Source: Lachnospiraceae bacterium (GTDB taxonomy: Bacteria > Bacillota > Clostridia > Lachnospirales > Lachnospiraceae). Taken from it: DNA of 64,000 bases. The stretch lies in NCBI GenBank assembly GCA_029012365.1, contig JAQXLY010000016.1, positions 62,001 to 126,000 of the forward strand, read 5' to 3'. Made by a program: the position numbers and the translations under genes. Below are positions 62,526 to 64,000 of the stretch, one piece after another (position 1 is the stretch's first letter; each line of letters opens with the position of its first letter). The notes below the pieces were generated by a model. The model searched no databases, was not told where the DNA came from, and saw only the letters and a program-made list of their open reading frames with translations.

Positions 62526-63598
62526 TTTTTTCTTTTCCTCTCCGCCGGACATGTATGCGGCATAAACGGTCCGTACTGACACGCCTTGCATCCATAGCAT
62601 TTCACATATTCACTACCGGAAATAACAGCATTGGCAAAATCCGGATCCGCCAGGATGGCACGTGCAACATCCACCGTATCTACGTAGTCATTTTCAAGCA
62701 AGTACCGAATCTGCCCCGGCTCCGTGAGTCCGCCAACGCAGGATACCGGTACACGTCCCGCAAAATGCTCATGAAAATAGGCACCGAGACTCTGAATATC
62801 CGAAACTCGGGTATCGTAAAACGCCGGAAGACTCTCTAAAGAAGTAATACCGGAGGATACCTGCAAATAATCACACCCTGCCTTTACATATTCCTCTGCC
62901 ACTGCAACTGCATCTGCCAAATCATTGTCATACCCTGAGGTTCGTACGGAAATCAAAAAATCTTTTCCGCAAAGCTCACGTATCCTTCGGATGATTTCAC
63001 AGCAAAACCTTGCTCTGTTTTCCGCACTTCCTCCGTATTCGTCCTCACGCAGATTTGCAGACGGTGCCATAAACTGAGTCATCAGATACCCATGACAACC
63101 GTGAAGCTGTACTCCGTCATATCCTGCCGTCTTTGCACGAACCGCCGCATCGACAAATGCCTGCTGCATTTCATGGATTTCCGGAATACTCATTGCAATC
63201 GTTGTATATTCCCCACGAAAGCCTTGTCTTTTCATGGCAGACGGGCCGATTGCCGGACCGCATTCCGGATTTGCGGTGTAACCCGTATGATTCAGCTGTA
63301 TCAGAACAACAGCACCGTATTCATGACACCCTGCGGTTATTTCCTTATGCCCTTCAATCTGTTCGTCATTCCAAAGTCCCATATGAGTCTTACAAAAGCG
63401 TCCGCCCGGTGTCACCGCGGTTGCCTCCACGCAAATCAGACCGCAGCCTCCCTTTGCACGCTCCGTATAATGGGAAATCAGCCTTTCGTTTGCCTTCCCC
63501 GAATCATCCGTAAAATCAAACTTTACGGTAGGAGCAAACGTGATTCTGTTACGTAACGTGTGTGCTCCGATTTTTATAGGTGAATCTACCCTCATCAT
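62522..63598 (-). CDS. NADH:flavin oxidoreductase, old yellow enzyme family
   Basis: 358 residues. FMN-binding TIM barrel: SPIKIGAHTLRNRITFAPT (about 5-23), VQLHGCHGYLMTQFMAPSAN (about 160), RTSGYDN and VARAILADPDFAN (about 315). The C-terminal CYGCKACQY motif (Cys 337, 340, 343) suggests a 4Fe-4S site as in the 2,4-dienoyl-CoA reductase group, but the usual C-terminal NAD/FAD half is absent. Substrate unknown. AGGAGGAG precedes the ATG. It heads an operon with the NlpC/P60-like and GNAT genes. Confidence 0.9.
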   Translation of the reverse strand: MMRVDSPIKIGAHTLRNRITFAPTVKFDFTDDSGKANERLISHYTERAKGGCGLICVEATAVTPGGRFCKTHMGLWNDEQIEGHKEITAGCHEYGAVVLIQLNHTGYTANPECGPAIGPSAMKRQGFRGEYTTIAMSIPEIHEMQQAFVDAAVRAKTAGYDGVQLHGCHGYLMTQFMAPSANLREDEYGGSAENRARFCCEIIRRIRELCGKDFLISVRTSGYDNDLADAVAVAEEYVKAGCDYLQVSSGITSLESLPAFYDTRVSDIQSLGAYFHEHFAGRVPVSCVGGLTEPGQIRYLLENDYVDTVDVARAILADPDFANAVISGSEYVKCYGCKACQYGPFMPHTCPAERKRKK

Positions 63599-63815
63599 AT
63601 TCTCCTCCTTATGCTTTCTAGGGAAACACAGCTTAATTCGCCGGTTTCCTAAGTATAAACGCCGTCTGTTTCGTTCCTACCGGTATCCCAAGCTTACAGG
63701 AAGCCTCTCCCAGCTCGTTATCATCCTCGGTAAGACATTTTTTCCGCACTTCTTTCTCGGAAACTTCTCAAATTTTTTTTCAATGATTACCTCCTCGAAA
63801 ACACCAACCTCTTTC
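63599..63815 (-). other. Gap with possible degraded reading frames
   Basis: Minus-strand reading frames in this gap show plausible peptide segments, KKFEKFPRKKCGKNVLPRM and then ELGEASCKLGIPVGTKQTAF, in two frames that switch without a start. GAGGAGG at about 63790 is followed by ATT and no good ATG. It may be a small frameshifted gene remnant or chance coding. Nothing firm. Confidence 0.25.
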
Positions 63816-64000
63816 TTACTGTTTCGGGCACAAAAAGCCCGCATACTCAAACTGATACAAAAGCACCTGCTTTCCGAATAAGTCCACCGTTTTTCCTTCT
63901 GCCTGACCGGAGAGAATCTGCTTTGCCCCCTCAATCAGCTTCGGGATAACTTCCATGGAAAGCGGAAATGTCCCGTGGGACGGATAAATGGTATCAAACC
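63816..64000 (-). CDS. C-terminal fragment of a metallo-beta-lactamase-fold hydrolase
   Basis: The last 60 codons of a gene cut by the window edge, with the stop at 63816-63818. It reads FDTIYPSHGTFPL, with the last metal-binding His (SHG), then KLIEGAKQILSGQ and a C-terminal strand. This is the end of a metallo-beta-lactamase-fold hydrolase of the glyoxalase II/MBL type. The start and the upstream HxHxDH motif lie outside the window. Confidence 0.7.
   Translation of the reverse strand, partial: FDTIYPSHGTFPLSMEVIPKLIEGAKQILSGQAEGKTVDLFGKQVLLYQFEYAGFLCPKQ

Noticed and set aside
1..64000. tRNA and rRNA genes
   Set aside because: No cloverleaf with the GTTCGA-type T arm nor any rRNA segment was seen on either strand when reading the intergenic stretches. 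A tRNA scan was not run.

Overview
The window reads as chromosome of a low-to-mid GC Gram-positive anaerobe of the Clostridia, most probably a Lachnospiraceae member. This is inferred from gene content and order, not from a marker gene: no rRNA or tRNA was found. The main pointers are a complete mreBCD-PBP2-minCDE-rodA-mgsA-sepF-ylmH-divIVA run, an L21-Prp-L27 operon whose L27 carries a cleavable N-terminal extension, a NadD-YqeK fusion, meso-diaminopimelate dehydrogenase, and strong GGAGG ribosome binding sites with TTGACA/TATAAT promoters. Almost all of the window is ordinary, dense core chromosome. Accessory-looking material lies at 6.7-7.3 kb, 26.4-26.8 kb and 56-64 kb.

Left part (0-25 kb, mostly + strand): two secreted D,D-carboxypeptidases flank a phosphoesterase-scpA-scpB operon. 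A SulP anion transporter lies convergent to the second carboxypeptidase and overlaps it. Next come a degraded sigma-factor/serpin chimera, a large SWIM-SNF2 helicase, and an uncharacterised radical-SAM pair followed by an RNase E/G family protein. A CarD-type regulator with a structured leader, a transglutaminase-like lipoprotein whose signal peptide is frameshifted at a seven-base homopolymer, ddh, and an HD-GYP protein follow. The rplU-prp-rpmA-obg-yhbY-nadD/yqeK-rsfS ribosome and assembly block closes this part.

Middle (25-36 kb): an XRE regulator, then a 294-bp miniature inverted-repeat element with a 7-bp target duplication. After it come a GNAT gene, the divergent SOS pair lexA / yneA-like cell-division suppressor with four LexA-box-like sites, ttcA, and a pair of secreted cell-wall proteins (amidase and GHL10-type glycosidase). 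A XerS-like tyrosine recombinase is preceded by a long palindrome. An orphan BlaI-type repressor with its own operator and a DUF4143 ATPase complete the stretch.

Centre (36-55.7 kb, all - strand): one continuous shape-and-division supercluster, read from right to left: radC, mreB, mreC, mreD, PBP2, minC, minD, minE, rodA, mgsA-like, a lipoprotein D,D-carboxypeptidase, a HlyD-like membrane protein, yggS, sepF, ylmH, divIVA, aroB, lspA, rluD. Short gaps or 4-22 base overlaps indicate long polycistronic transcripts. Together these genes build the lateral wall (MreBCD, RodA, PBP2), place the division site (MinCDE, DivIVA, SepF) and process lipoproteins (LspA).

Right end (56-64 kb, all - strand): single genes and short operons of accessory type. 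They comprise three GNAT acetyltransferases, an iron-sulfur-type flavodoxin, a second DUF4143 ATPase, miaA, a helix-hairpin-helix protein, a DUF3267 membrane zincin, an NlpC/P60-like protein overlapping an old-yellow-enzyme flavin oxidoreductase, and the C-terminus of a metallo-beta-lactamase-fold protein cut by the window edge. No CRISPR array, prophage or complete transposase gene was seen. All family assignments come from reading the sequence; no database search was run.
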